Below, piece after piece: positions 36,840-47,146 of a stretch of 64,000 bases of DNA. This stretch comes from Icerya purchasi. Lineage: Eukaryota > Arthropoda > Insecta > Hemiptera > Monophlebidae. The stretch is from contig CM077115.1 of NCBI GenBank assembly GCA_039619475.1, positions 148,370,274-148,434,273 of the forward strand. Reading direction: 5' to 3'. The notes beneath the pieces are model-generated. The model was not told the origin of the DNA. It searched no databases and worked only from the letters and a program-made list of their open reading frames with translations. A program made the translations under genes and the position numbers. Every line of letters starts with the position of its first letter. The stretch's first letter is position 1.

Positions 36840-37180
36840 ACGATGTACCGTAGCAGTGACGTACTGCCTACTTCTGCGCAGCATTCTTTAAACGGTGTAG
36901 ACTCCTCCTTCCAATGCACATTACGCGCCGCCGGTTTCCCACCTTCCGCGCTATATTGGAAGAATTTTCCGTTTATTTCTATCGTCAGCACTTCGAACGA
37001 AAGGCAGCCGTCTTAGAACAATACGCGTCTGGTTTTGGAATTTCTTAATCGCGAAGACTGGCGGGGAAGAGGCCTTAGCAACGTATGCGCCACTTTGGTT
37101 CCACCGGCGTGGGAGGAGGCTTTGTTCAAAACGTTTGTCTGCGGTTTTCGTCGATTTCGGTTTCGTTTTTCATAAATGGG
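36840..37180. other. GC-richer island inside pros intron 1
   Basis: About 340 bp with many CpGs (for example TTACGCGCCGCCGG and CCACCGGCGTGGG) and no long open frame, surrounded by A+T-rich intron. It could be an internal promoter, an enhancer or an unrecognised transposon piece. Confidence 0.5.
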
Positions 37181-38783
37181 AGAGAAAATTTAAGCGTTTC
37201 TTAAATACCGTGTAATGTGAAAAAGGAAAATCGTCTCCCCGATAGATATTTTGCGTCGTAGGTCGTGGAGACAGGAAGAAACAATATCTTTCGAGAAGAA
37301 TTGCGCTTCAATTAGCCGGACTACCGTTAAAAAAACAGTTAAAAAACAGTACGCCGTCGCCTTCTTTATTCTTTATGAGGGATAAAATTTGTCGATGATC
37401 TGTTTAGCTCTTTAACTGATGCAAAAAAAAAAAACCGGAAAAAAAATTTTAAAAGATTTTGTTATTTGTATTTAATCATGGTTTTCGCCGGAAGGAAAAT
37501 TATAGATTTAAATTCTAGATGATTTATTAAGCTATACGGTCGGAGAGGAAAAATGAAAATTTTTTTTTCAGTTGGGATTCATTTGTAATTGTATATGTTT
37601 AAAGTCACTTACGATTTGACGAAACAAATTTACAATTCAGATTTGTTTTTAGTGTCGTATTTACAGTAGTATAATTGATTTATTTAGAGCTTCGGCAGTA
37701 CGATTAAATTACAAATTTACGGTTGGAATTGGTTTATAAATTTCATTTCGATAATGGTTCCTCACTTTACGTGAATAAATATGGATATTAAAAACGTGAA
37801 AAAAAAAGCAAAAAGCCAAACTGAACTATTTTAGATTTTTTTCCTTTTTTTCTTTGAGCTGCATTTCTTTCCTTTTTAACCTTAGCTGGCGAATTTGTGT
37901 ACCGTATTACTTGTTTGTTAGCCTTCTATTTTTACAACCGACTGGTCTCTTTGGATGACGGGGAGGGCATGCTAAATCGTTCATTTCACTTTTGGTTTTT
38001 ATTTCCTCCTCCTATGTTTACCAAATAAAGCTATTCTCGTTATTGATTGGGGGGGGGGGGGTTATGATAGAAAACATTCCGAAAAAGAAGAAAAAAAAAA
38101 AACAATCGAAAAATTATAATTCGAAATTCTCCCCGTTCGTGTTTCCGATGATATCGATGAATTTTGCGGGGAAAAACCCTCAAAATACATTACCCGGGAA
38201 TGATGAAGCTCCCGTGTGGTGCAACGGTGATATATTGTGTAATCGAAAAAATTTGATCAGCGGAAAATTCACTTTTCAATGCTTTTTTCTTAAACGGTGT
38301 CGGATTTATCTCTTGAATTATTTTCCACGACAGCCAGCGTCAAAATAATAGGGGGGGGGGGAATCGTTGAATCGTCAGCAAGTTTCCGTTCTGCGTTACC
38401 TGGTTTTTCTGTGCGGATACTAGTAGCGCGCGCCTACCGCGTACAGTGGTGTATGTAATTAATTTTAGAAATCTCTTGTTGTTTAGTTAGTTTTGTAAAC
38501 ATCTAATCGCTTTTGCGTTATTCAATTTTAATATCTGTTATCTGTTTGCATAACGAAAGAAACATGTTAAATGTAAAAATCATATTTATTTATTTTAAAA
38601 GGCGCTGTAGGCGACTGTTAAAACGGTGTACCTGTCGTCGTGTGCCGTTCCACCGAAACGCAGCTAGTGTGTGCGAGCTCAAAAATAGTACACTCGAACA
38701 AGCAAAGTTTCATTTCGATCATATTTAATTATATTGCGTTCTAAAAGTGCCATCATTAAGCGTAAATTGAAATCGGTTGCTTT

Positions 38784-38833
38784 ATCGATTTCTCTCTCAT
38801 TTTCGATTATCGATTTCTCTCTCATTTTCGATT
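38784..38833. repeat. Perfect 25-bp tandem duplication
   Basis: The unit ATCGATTTCTCTCTCATTTT + CGATT occurs twice in succession and is followed by a third ATCGATTA. Confidence 0.95.
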
Positions 38834-39459
38834 ATCGATTATTAATTAAAAAAAAACACCGAAAAAAAAATAACGCTTCTACTTCAGTCTCTTTGCCGGC
38901 TAACGTTTTACATTTACAGGACGATTAGCAGTTATAGTGTCAGCGCACCGAACTGCATTTAGAGATACGGCAAAAAATGTTTACGATATGGAAGATACAA
39001 ACACGTATACATATCGGGTATTATGTATGTGTGTGTAAATAAATTTTTTTCAAATAAAAATTTTTCCTCTTTCACCAGAATTAAAGCGCGCATATATAAA
39101 TATGATAGGGAGAGTTTTAAATCGACGTAGTAATAGGGCAAAGTTACTTCTCTTGCCTGAGACAAGCTCGAAGCTGCGCTGTAGATGAGCTCGATGAAAT
39201 ATGAAATAGTACTTGTTTTTTTTTTTTTTTTCTTTGAAGATTCACTAGGGTTGTGTAATTGCTGAAATTTATTCTAATTTATCAGCGGCGCCGGTTTAAC
39301 ACTCCTCACGATTAGAAAAGAGTTTGTCGTAATGATAAAATACCAAGATACACACTTATCCGGCGTGTAATAGTACAAAAAGAAAAAAACAGTGCTATAC
39401 AAATTGTATTAATTATATAAATTAAGTACTGACGATTTTTTTAAAAGAAATATTAAAAA

Positions 39460-39745
39460 TCTTCTCCCCTCTTCTTCTCGTTTTCGTTTTTCCCTGTCCC
39501 ATCCGGATTGCCTTCTTCATAGTATCTACTCCCCTATGTGATGCAAACCACATCTTCTTTGAATTATGAACGCTCTCTGGTACTCCAAAATCTTAGAGTA
39601 TCCTGCTAATTCTTCCTTTATCCTTTCCTTCCCAACTTCAGCTATAATCCCTGAACTTTAATCTTTCCTATTCTCTATAATCGTCTCTCGATTTAAAACC
39701 CTTTATTTTAACACTTTCCTAGCTGGGTGGGGTCAAAGCAGCGTT
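39460..39745 (+). mobile_element. Possible LINE 3' tail fragment
   Basis: T/C-rich sequence with TCCTTTCCTTCCC, a CTTTAATCTTTCCTATTC segment and TCTCGATTTAAAACC resembles the tails at 32485 and 54545. It ends in a T tract instead of an A tract, so assignment is weak. Confidence 0.35.
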
Positions 39746-40978
39746 TTTTTTTTTTTTTTTTTTTATTATTTTAGGGGTAAGTCTGGTTTAATTCTTTAAA
39801 AAACTATTCTTTACCAGACAGCTCGTTGTGCGGCAAATGAAGCGCTGCAAGAAAAGTTTTACAGTGAATAAAATGTACATGGTTGTCGGTGGAAATTTTA
39901 AATTCTCACACAATGCAGACTATCTTGTCCCTTGGAAAAGAGCATATTTCTTTTTTTGTTTTTTCCATTTCAACATTTACTAAACCGTTTTTTTTAAAAA
40001 TATAGTTAGTTTTTAGGTATTAATTTTTACGGGATTTGGCTTGCACCACAGTGTGTGAACTACATATCTCTACCACAAAGAAGAGACACAGAGAGAGATT
40101 ATATGTGTCCGCGAGTCGCGTTTTTATCAGAGCTGCTGAGTTTTTTCATTGCGAATATTCAACTCTCATCGGGAAATAGAAAAAAAATCGGTATGCGAAC
40201 ACGAATAAGAGACATTTAATTATGCGAAACTAGGAAAGAAACGACCTGCGAAGCAATAAAATCATCGAAAATTCGACTATTTGAACGATAAAATAACTTG
40301 AAAACCGTAAAAATATATTTTTTTCTCCAAAATACGCAACTTTTTTCGTGCCATTTGAATGTTATTTTCTTTCGCCGGAAAAAAAAAAAAAAGTAAAAAA
40401 AAACGAAAGTTACGTAAAGTTTACCTCACAACTTTGCTGCAAAATTGACGAGGTCGTAAAATCGCATCATTCTTCTCCCGATATTATCAACGAAATTTCA
40501 GTGTACATTGGAGTATGCTGCATTATGCGGAGGCAAACTCTGTTTAGAAAGGAGTTTGTACCGAAATGAATAACGAACTTAACCAATACCAGAAAAAGAG
40601 CTCTTCATAAAGAAAAGCTGTTTTGAGTTTTTATACCTTATGATGATCTTCTTTTTCGATTGATTTTCGGGTACTACGTGAAAATATTCGGAAATGATAA
40701 TCTACTGCGATTTCCCTAATAGTTCCTTTACAAGGTTCTCCCGGTAAAGAAATTCGACGGTAAAAAATATAGGGCATTTGAGTCAAAGGTAAACTACGGA
40801 ATACACATGTCTTTTGGGCATCGCTGCGATTATAGAACGCAACTAATTAATAATACCTTCACGCATAATCGTCGACGTCTTCTACATGTTTTTCCTGCTG
40901 ATTGTACATGTCGTCGCCGTTCGAAGTTAAAAAATATGTTCACTGTCTAATAAATAATAACAGAATTTTAGACACACT

Positions 40979-40982
40979 CACG

Positions 40983-41024
<42 letters not shown>
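40979..41024. repeat. (CA)n microsatellite
   Basis: About 46 bp of almost pure CA repeats in pros intron 1. Confidence 0.95.
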
Positions 41025-41025
<1 letters not shown>

Positions 41026-41669
41026 CGGCGAATAGGGTGCTAAGATTTGTTCGAGGATTAATTGAATTATCAGAACCGTAATTATAATATAGAGGGATCT
41101 GTGCAACAGATGTAGAAAGCTAATAAAAAAGAAAAGACTGAAAAAAAAACAACGAAATAATGATTAAGATATGTACGGCCCAGTAGTGTGACTATGATTT
41201 GTCGTCCGCCGTTCCGGTGCTTGTTTTTCTTCGTGCACACTCCGATCAAATTGTTCGCCTCGCACGCGCGTTTTTCCACGCCTTGATTTAAAACTGTTTC
41301 CTTCTTTTTTTCTATTCTCTTCCACCCGCTCTTTATCATCTAATTCTCTTCTGTTTTATCGGTTTTAACCAGTTGTCACTGCGTATAAAATTACCAACAA
41401 GTCTCGATAATAAATTTTCCTTTTTTACCGGTTTTTTTATTTTTTTTTCTTTTCCGTGTGTTTTTTCCACACAAAATGTTGCTTATATGGAAGACGACGG
41501 TTTTACAGCAGGCAAATAATGAAATGAGAACACATCATCCTTGTGTTGTAGAACAGAAGGAATTTTTTTAATTTTTCTTTTTTTATTTATTTATTTTTTT
41601 TCTAATAGTAAAAATGATTCCTAGTTAGTGCGAAGATGGACAATTTTTCATTCATCTCCAGGAGAAAAT

Positions 41670-41905
41670 TAATAATTTTTTTTTTTTTTTTTTTTTTTTT
41701 GATTCGTCATTAAAAAAACCCTATCTATATATTTGCTGGCGCTTTGCCGACACTGACCATTAAAAATTCTTCTTTGCTATTATCATATTATTAAGTACTA
41801 TTATTTCTCCTTTTTTTAAATTACCTTTACTTTAGAAATCGAACCCGGGGAAGAGAGTAGTAATTGGCCGTCCAACGCCCAAGTCACTATTGAGGCGGCT
41901 CGTAA
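41670..41905 (-). mobile_element. tRNA-headed SINE with poly-A tail (minus strand)
   Basis: The minus strand carries an A-box-like GACTTGGGCGTTGG and a strong B box GGGTTCGATTTC about 37 nt later. A body of about 150 nt and a long A tract follow (T tract on plus, 41677-41700). The order tRNA head, body, A tail is that of a SINE. Confidence 0.65.
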
Positions 41906-42673
41906 TCGTCTTAATTAAACGAAGCGCGATTGGAAATGTAAGTCCTACGTTCAACGTAACTTTTGAGAACTTAACTTCCTCCCGCTACACTGCCCCAGCT
42001 GTATCGTTGATGCATTTCCTCCTTATATATATTTTTTTGTTCATAATACCTTTGGTTTCTTTTTTTCCCGTTTTTTTTTTGTTTTTTCTTCTTTTTTTAC
42101 TTTTGATTTTGTTTCATTCGTTTAATTTCCGTTCTTTTTGTTGCGCTTTTATTTTTATTTTATTTTACTTCGGTCCGACAGAATTCTCGGACACAGAACG
42201 ATAATAATAGGGGAAAAAGTTGCTCGAGAATCATCGATTATAACTGTCGTGAAAAGTTTTAATTATTCTCTACATCGAAATTAGAGTTCCGGTAAAAGGG
42301 GACTTAATAAAAAATTAACCGTTGCACAGTTTGTTTTCTTTTTTTTCCAAATATTTAATTATAGTTTATTTTTTAAAGGAATTTTTTTCATTGTCAAAAC
42401 GTAGTTGAAATATTAAACGCGTAGACTATATCTTTGACGATTAGTCGCCGAAAATTCTTTACGTCCCCCCCACCTTTTTTATCTTTCTTTACTACACCTT
42501 CCATTTAGGTACAGAGAGCTTTTATCTCTATACGGTCGAGAATATATTAAAAGTCATTTTATCGCTTGAAATACGCTCCCCCCTCTCTCGTTAAACTGAA
42601 GTTTCACCCGCAATAATCAAAGCGTTATTGAGAAGGACACACATTCTCGCAACACTAATCCGACTTTTGTTAT

Positions 42674-42678
<5 letters not shown>

Positions 42679-42718
<40 letters not shown>
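42679..42718. repeat. (ATT)n microsatellite
   Basis: Thirteen or so tandem ATT units in pros intron 1. Confidence 0.95.
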
Positions 42719-42719
<1 letters not shown>

Positions 42720-43334
42720 GTTTATAAAAGTTACCTATTAGATCAAAAATTGAGACGAGCTGTAATCTACTATTCCGTTTTAATTCTGCCTCTGAAAAAA
42801 TTGGTTTTATAAAAGCACCAAAAAAAAAAAAACAATGTGCAAGTAGATTTAAAATGTTTTTTTTCCCGATTGATGTCGAACGTACAATTCGGGACAGTGA
42901 TTTAATAATAGGCCAATTAGTAAGAAATGTTACAGAACGTGAAAAAAAAAAGGGCGCAAATATTAAATACCGACAAACGTAATAATATGTGTACTAACAA
43001 CAACAAAAAAAAAAAAATAAAAATTACACATATTCGAGAAGTAAATTTTGGACAAACCGGAAAATACTATTATAGAATTCAAAAAAACATTCGAGCTAAA
43101 AAAAAAATCGGAACTTATCTAAAAATTCGATTAAGAATGGGACGTATAAAAATGTCGACGGAATGGCTCTTCAAAATGTGTACAGTACAAAATGACTCAA
43201 ATCTAGTTCTCTGCGATGGTCGTTTTATACAGAAACGATTAACTCCATCACTTTTTTATGGCGGAGTCAACGTAATTTAACCAAGAACGAAAATGGTTTA
43301 TGAAAAACGCGATTAAACATTTTCACAGAGTAAA

Positions 43335-43667
43335 TCACAAGTTCTGTTGCTCGCGCGTATAACAACAAATTAAAAATCTCAGATTGATTTGAAATATAAA
43401 AAGAAAGAAAAACCCCAACACAAAATCTGTAAAAATACACGACTTTTTTCTTTTTTTATTAAAAGATCTTTCGTCTCTCTTTAAATCGGGGCGAATGTAG
43501 TTCCGGGCACTGTTCATAGAGTTCGCTAGCATGTATCCCACTTGCAGTCTTGAACGTTTTTGTTCTTCCCGGTAAAAGGCCCTTTTCATTGCAACGGTTC
43601 CCATTAAATCTCCATATCCCTCGAAATAATGAATAACACCCGCAACTCTTCCGCCAAGTGACCTCAT
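43335..43667 (-). other. Orphan open frame in pros intron 1 (110 codons), function unknown
   Basis: The first 75 or so codons (43667 to about 43440) have mixed codon use and near-balanced base composition, unlike the flanking A+T-rich intron. They encode a hydrophilic segment containing MRSLGGRVAGVIHYFEGYGD and RLQVGYMLANSMNSARNYIR. The last third is low-complexity Lys/Phe-rich and looks noncoding. I do not recognise a family. It could be a fragment of a transposon gene, an alternative exon, or chance. Confidence 0.3.
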
Positions 43668-45592
43668 AATAAAACCGATTTGTAAACTAACTTTTAATTA
43701 ATCAACTTTAGTTATGTATATATAATTGGATTATTACGTATTAAAGAATACTTTCTAAAACAAACAAAAAAATTAAAAAAAAAATCAAAAAAAAAAAATT
43801 GGTTTATTTGTCTAAAACTGCGTATAATTATTGTTTCGTGATCTTGATTAAATAATTGAGAAATTGAAAATACTATAGACATTCGGTTAATCCTGAATTT
43901 ACATATTTCCAATTACAGAAAATCGCCCCCCCCCCTCCACACGTTGAACTGCGAGAATATATGTTTTTTAACGCCAGACCAAGGTCAAAAATGTGATATA
44001 GATATACCTTTTTTTTTTTTTTTTTTTGAATTTCATTTTAGATACTTTACTTTTTTACGTCTTTTTTACGATGCGTGCAAATAAAATAAATTTGCTAACA
44101 GCTTTTCGGCATGTTTGGTAAAGAGAACGCAGTAACATCGAAACCGGATGAGATGCTGTTAAAAATTCGAAGCAGCCTAACTCCACGAATCTCTCGATAG
44201 AAATAAGATGCCCACTACATATCGCGTTACTAGGTGATCACAAACTTACGGAAACCGTTTTTTTCAAGAATTTCAAAAAAAGTTTAAACATTTCATTCTC
44301 AGTCGGTTTGATTTTTGATTACAGTTTGCAAAAACAAAAGGTAAGAAATATTAGAAGCCAAAATTCTTTGCCGATGCTTAAACGATGGAGAATGCTTTTT
44401 CTGTTATACTTGATTGTTTTATGGTTTTCGATGATGTGCGCGCATCATTTTTACTAACTTTTTTTGCGAACGAAAAAATTTGTCCGAAAAGACGATTTCC
44501 AAAAATACGGAGAACATTTTGAGAATACCCGAAATCGACTAATTAATTAAGCAGGGAGAATTAAAATTACGAAACCAACGATTGCGACGAGAAAAGCGAC
44601 GTACGCTTGGAGGGATAAGAATAGGAACGACGTTTTTTGTCTTTGACCCGGCATTTAACATCTATGTGGGGTTGATCACGCAATGAATAGGAAATTAAAT
44701 TTTGGTCAAGAGAAGATGGACATGAGCGCGAGAAATTTCGTGAGAATTTACCTCGTCCATGGTTACAGTAAGTTAACCCCGAGTTGTCGGGAAGGAGAAT
44801 CTGACAATAAAATTAAATATAGTTATTGTTTTTAGAGGTATCGACTTTGATATTCCTGTTACTTATAGACGTATCGCTTGAAAAATGTTAAGACTCGCTA
44901 GAGTCGAGAATACGCGTTCCTCGGATGATAGCTAAGGGTTTGACGGAATCACTTTAGAATATCACAAGGTTTTTATTTTCCTTTTTTTTTTCGTCTACTG
45001 TCGAACTTGAGAAACCGTTAAAATTGTTATTATGAATTTTCAAATATGAAATTTTTAAAATACATTAAATTCTCTCTGCCTCTGTGGAAGACCGGTTGCG
45101 TGCTTAATTGCCCGCCATATCTATTCTCGACAATCTTTCTCCATCCGCCAGCATTATTCATTGGGAAATTCATAATCTATTTACATACGCTATATCATTT
45201 CGCTTTCGTTCGTTCTCAGATTTTACGCGAGATACAATAATACCTCATTAATATCGAAAAATCGGTAACTTTGAAAATTCGTAAAGGTTTCAGAGAAAAC
45301 TTGCAAACATTATGTCACCGATTATAAAGCTTTGCTCGTTACGTAGAGTCAATTGTTATTATTACTTTTTGTTTTAAAATGATGACACGCTAATAACGGT
45401 AACATAATCATCACATTCGGAGTTATAATTCAGAGCATTAAGCATGAAAATTTATAAGCCGCTTTGGTTAGTGAACGTAAAATTTAACAATTTACATTAA
45501 ACCGTTTATACCGTACTTTTGATGTCTTTTGTAATAGGAATAAAACTGCACTGTGTTCAAACAGAATTTTTTCGTTACTATTTAGACCATTA

Positions 45593-45594
<2 letters not shown>

Positions 45595-45623
<29 letters not shown>

Positions 45624-45653
45624 GTTGTTATTATTATTATTAATAATAATAAT
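45595..45653. repeat. (ATT)n / (AAT)n microsatellite
   Basis: ATT units with a GTT interruption, ending in an inverted AAT run and poly-A. Confidence 0.95.
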
Positions 45654-46892
45654 AAAAAAAAAAAAATTGATTATTAACGTTAAGTAATACAAAAATTTAA
45701 CCGTAAAATGAAAGCTTTTTCTCCCCCACCCTACAGAGACTGGGAAACGATAATGACGAAAAAAATAGATAAATAATTTACGAAAACTTCCCCGCTTATT
45801 AGTAAAAAATCAAAAAATACTATTAAAAAAATCAAACTAACAATAATCGGCGTATTTTTTTACAGAAAAATTAACGTATAATTTTTGAAAACTTTTTAAT
45901 AATAAAATTGTTTGATCTAAGAAATTTTTATCAACTGCCCCCTCTGTCAGGAACAAACTAGACGCTCTATTCTTAACACACCAACATCGCATAAATTTTA
46001 ATCCTTTCTACCAAATACTACATAGAATTCGCATAACTGAAATGATTTGCAAGTCATATTTTGTTTTATTCTTTAAAAAGTAAATACTATGGTTTTCATG
46101 TTATTTAAATTTTTTTTTCCATTTTCGAAATAGAACAACTGCTGCGCGTCAGTTAGTCGGAGTGGAAAACAAAAAAAAAAAAAAAAAATTACTACCATTA
46201 TATACGATTATATGAGAGTAGTTAGATGAGACCAGTTGGGATTATAATTTTACATAAACTTACGCACATTTACACCAAAAAACTCATTTCTGCCGCTGAG
46301 CGTAAGCAATTTTATTTTTTTTATTCGAATTTGGATTAAATTTATTATTTATTTCATTAAATATGTCTGATACGTTTTTTTTTTTTTTAATTTGCGTATT
46401 TAAATGATTTTTAAATATGTGTCTCTAATATCCTTAATAAATTTAATTAATCGGGTTGCAAAATGTTAATTCCTTAACGCGTAATTCTGAGGACGCTTTT
46501 TTATATATTACAGACATTTTTTAATACTAAAAATTCGCATTTTATGTAATAGGAAGCGATTCTTTGTCAAATATAGAAGAAATGAATATCAGGATTAGAC
46601 AGTGTTACGTTAGTTGCGTATTTTTTTCACTCCGATTTAAAACTCCGTTAAAAAATTAATAAATATTCCTTTTAAAATTTAGAAGGAACGGAATTCGTTC
46701 GTAACGAAAATTGTGTGTAATCCGAGAGATTTAAAAGAACAATTTTTATCGATTGTTATCATCTGCGCTGTATATATGTACGGATAAACGCGCATAGATA
46801 TTTACATTTCTTAACAGGAATTCTGGTGCATTCTTTTTTATATGGCTTACCACGTAAGAAACCCCGACGGATCGATTTCTTGTCTATATCTG

Positions 46893-46919
46893 CTATATAT
46901 ATATATATATATATATATA
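46893..46919. repeat. (TA)n microsatellite
   Basis: Short TA run about 80 bp beyond the end of the frame that reads through exon 1. Confidence 0.9.
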
Positions 46920-47116
46920 AACATTATATATAAAACACCCATACTCTAAATGACATTAGATTTCTTTTAAATCGCAAAACTATTATCTTGGCTTAACTAT
47001 TAACGATTTTGGACTCTTAGTGAAAAGGAGGATACTTTTTTCCCATGGAGACTCGTGTATTTTACGGAGAAGATTTTAAATATATATATATATAAATATA
47101 TGAAATGATTATTAAA

Positions 47117-47126
47117 TGTTACCGAA
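47117..47126 (-). promoter_or_regulatory. pros: Candidate nested U2-type donor of the pros twintron
   Basis: The sequence TTCG|GTAACA on the minus strand places a GT donor 24 nt downstream of the U12 donor, in phase 0. Using it would add ISFSYTNS to exon 1. The first residues, ISF, match the start of the 29-residue segment unique to long Drosophila Prospero. The +5 position of the donor is C rather than G, so it is weaker than an ideal U2 donor. Usage is inferred. Confidence 0.55.
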
Positions 47127-47136
47127 TTAGTATATG

Positions 47137-47146
47137 AAAAGGATAT
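47137..47146 (-). promoter_or_regulatory. pros: U12-type (AT-AC) 5' splice site of pros intron 1
   Basis: Reading the minus strand, the exon ends ...ACG CCA ATT and the intron starts ATATCCTTTT, a perfect match to the minor-spliceosome AT-AC donor consensus. Use of this site ends the exon at Ile1191 in phase 0 and joins cleanly to Leu1192 of exon 2. Drosophila prospero has a U12 donor at the corresponding place, just before ISF. Confidence 0.88.

Larger units (their letters stand above)
33776..47122 (-). other. pros: pros intron 1 (13.4 kb)
   Basis: A+T-rich intron with no exon I could support. It contains a LINE RNase H fragment and tail (35000-35655), a GC-richer island (36840-37180), a 25-bp tandem duplication (38784-38833), a T/C-rich LINE-like tail (39460-39745), microsatellites, a tRNA-headed SINE (41670-41905) and an unassigned open frame (43335-43667). 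The remaining stretches longer than 300 bases (33.8-35.0, 37.2-38.5, 39.8-40.9, 44.0-45.5 and 45.7-46.9 kb) show only simple A+T-rich sequence. Confidence 0.85.

Noticed and set aside
41838..41905. tRNA gene suggested by GGGTTCGATTTC
   Set aside because: No cloverleaf can be closed, and a body plus poly-A tail identifies a SINE.
42001..42170. Hydrophobic open frame (41890-42204) resembling a membrane protein
   Set aside because: The Phe/Leu richness comes from T tracts; there is no start context, conservation cue or family motif.
42927..43280. 117-codon Lys/Asn-rich plus-strand open frame
   Set aside because: A+T-rich composition, A tracts and low complexity; no motif or splice context supports coding.
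47021..47040. Second U12-like donor GTATCCTCC on the minus strand
   Set aside because: It deviates from GTATCCTTT, is not followed by a matching frame at exon 2, and lies beyond the better AT-AC and GT donors.
47000..47146. Continuation of the prospero frame past 47147 to a stop at 47000
   Set aside because: After ISFSYTNS the translation becomes A+T-rich (YLYIYIFKIF) and lacks the homeo-Prospero domain; strong splice donors lie before it. It would matter only as an intron-retained product.
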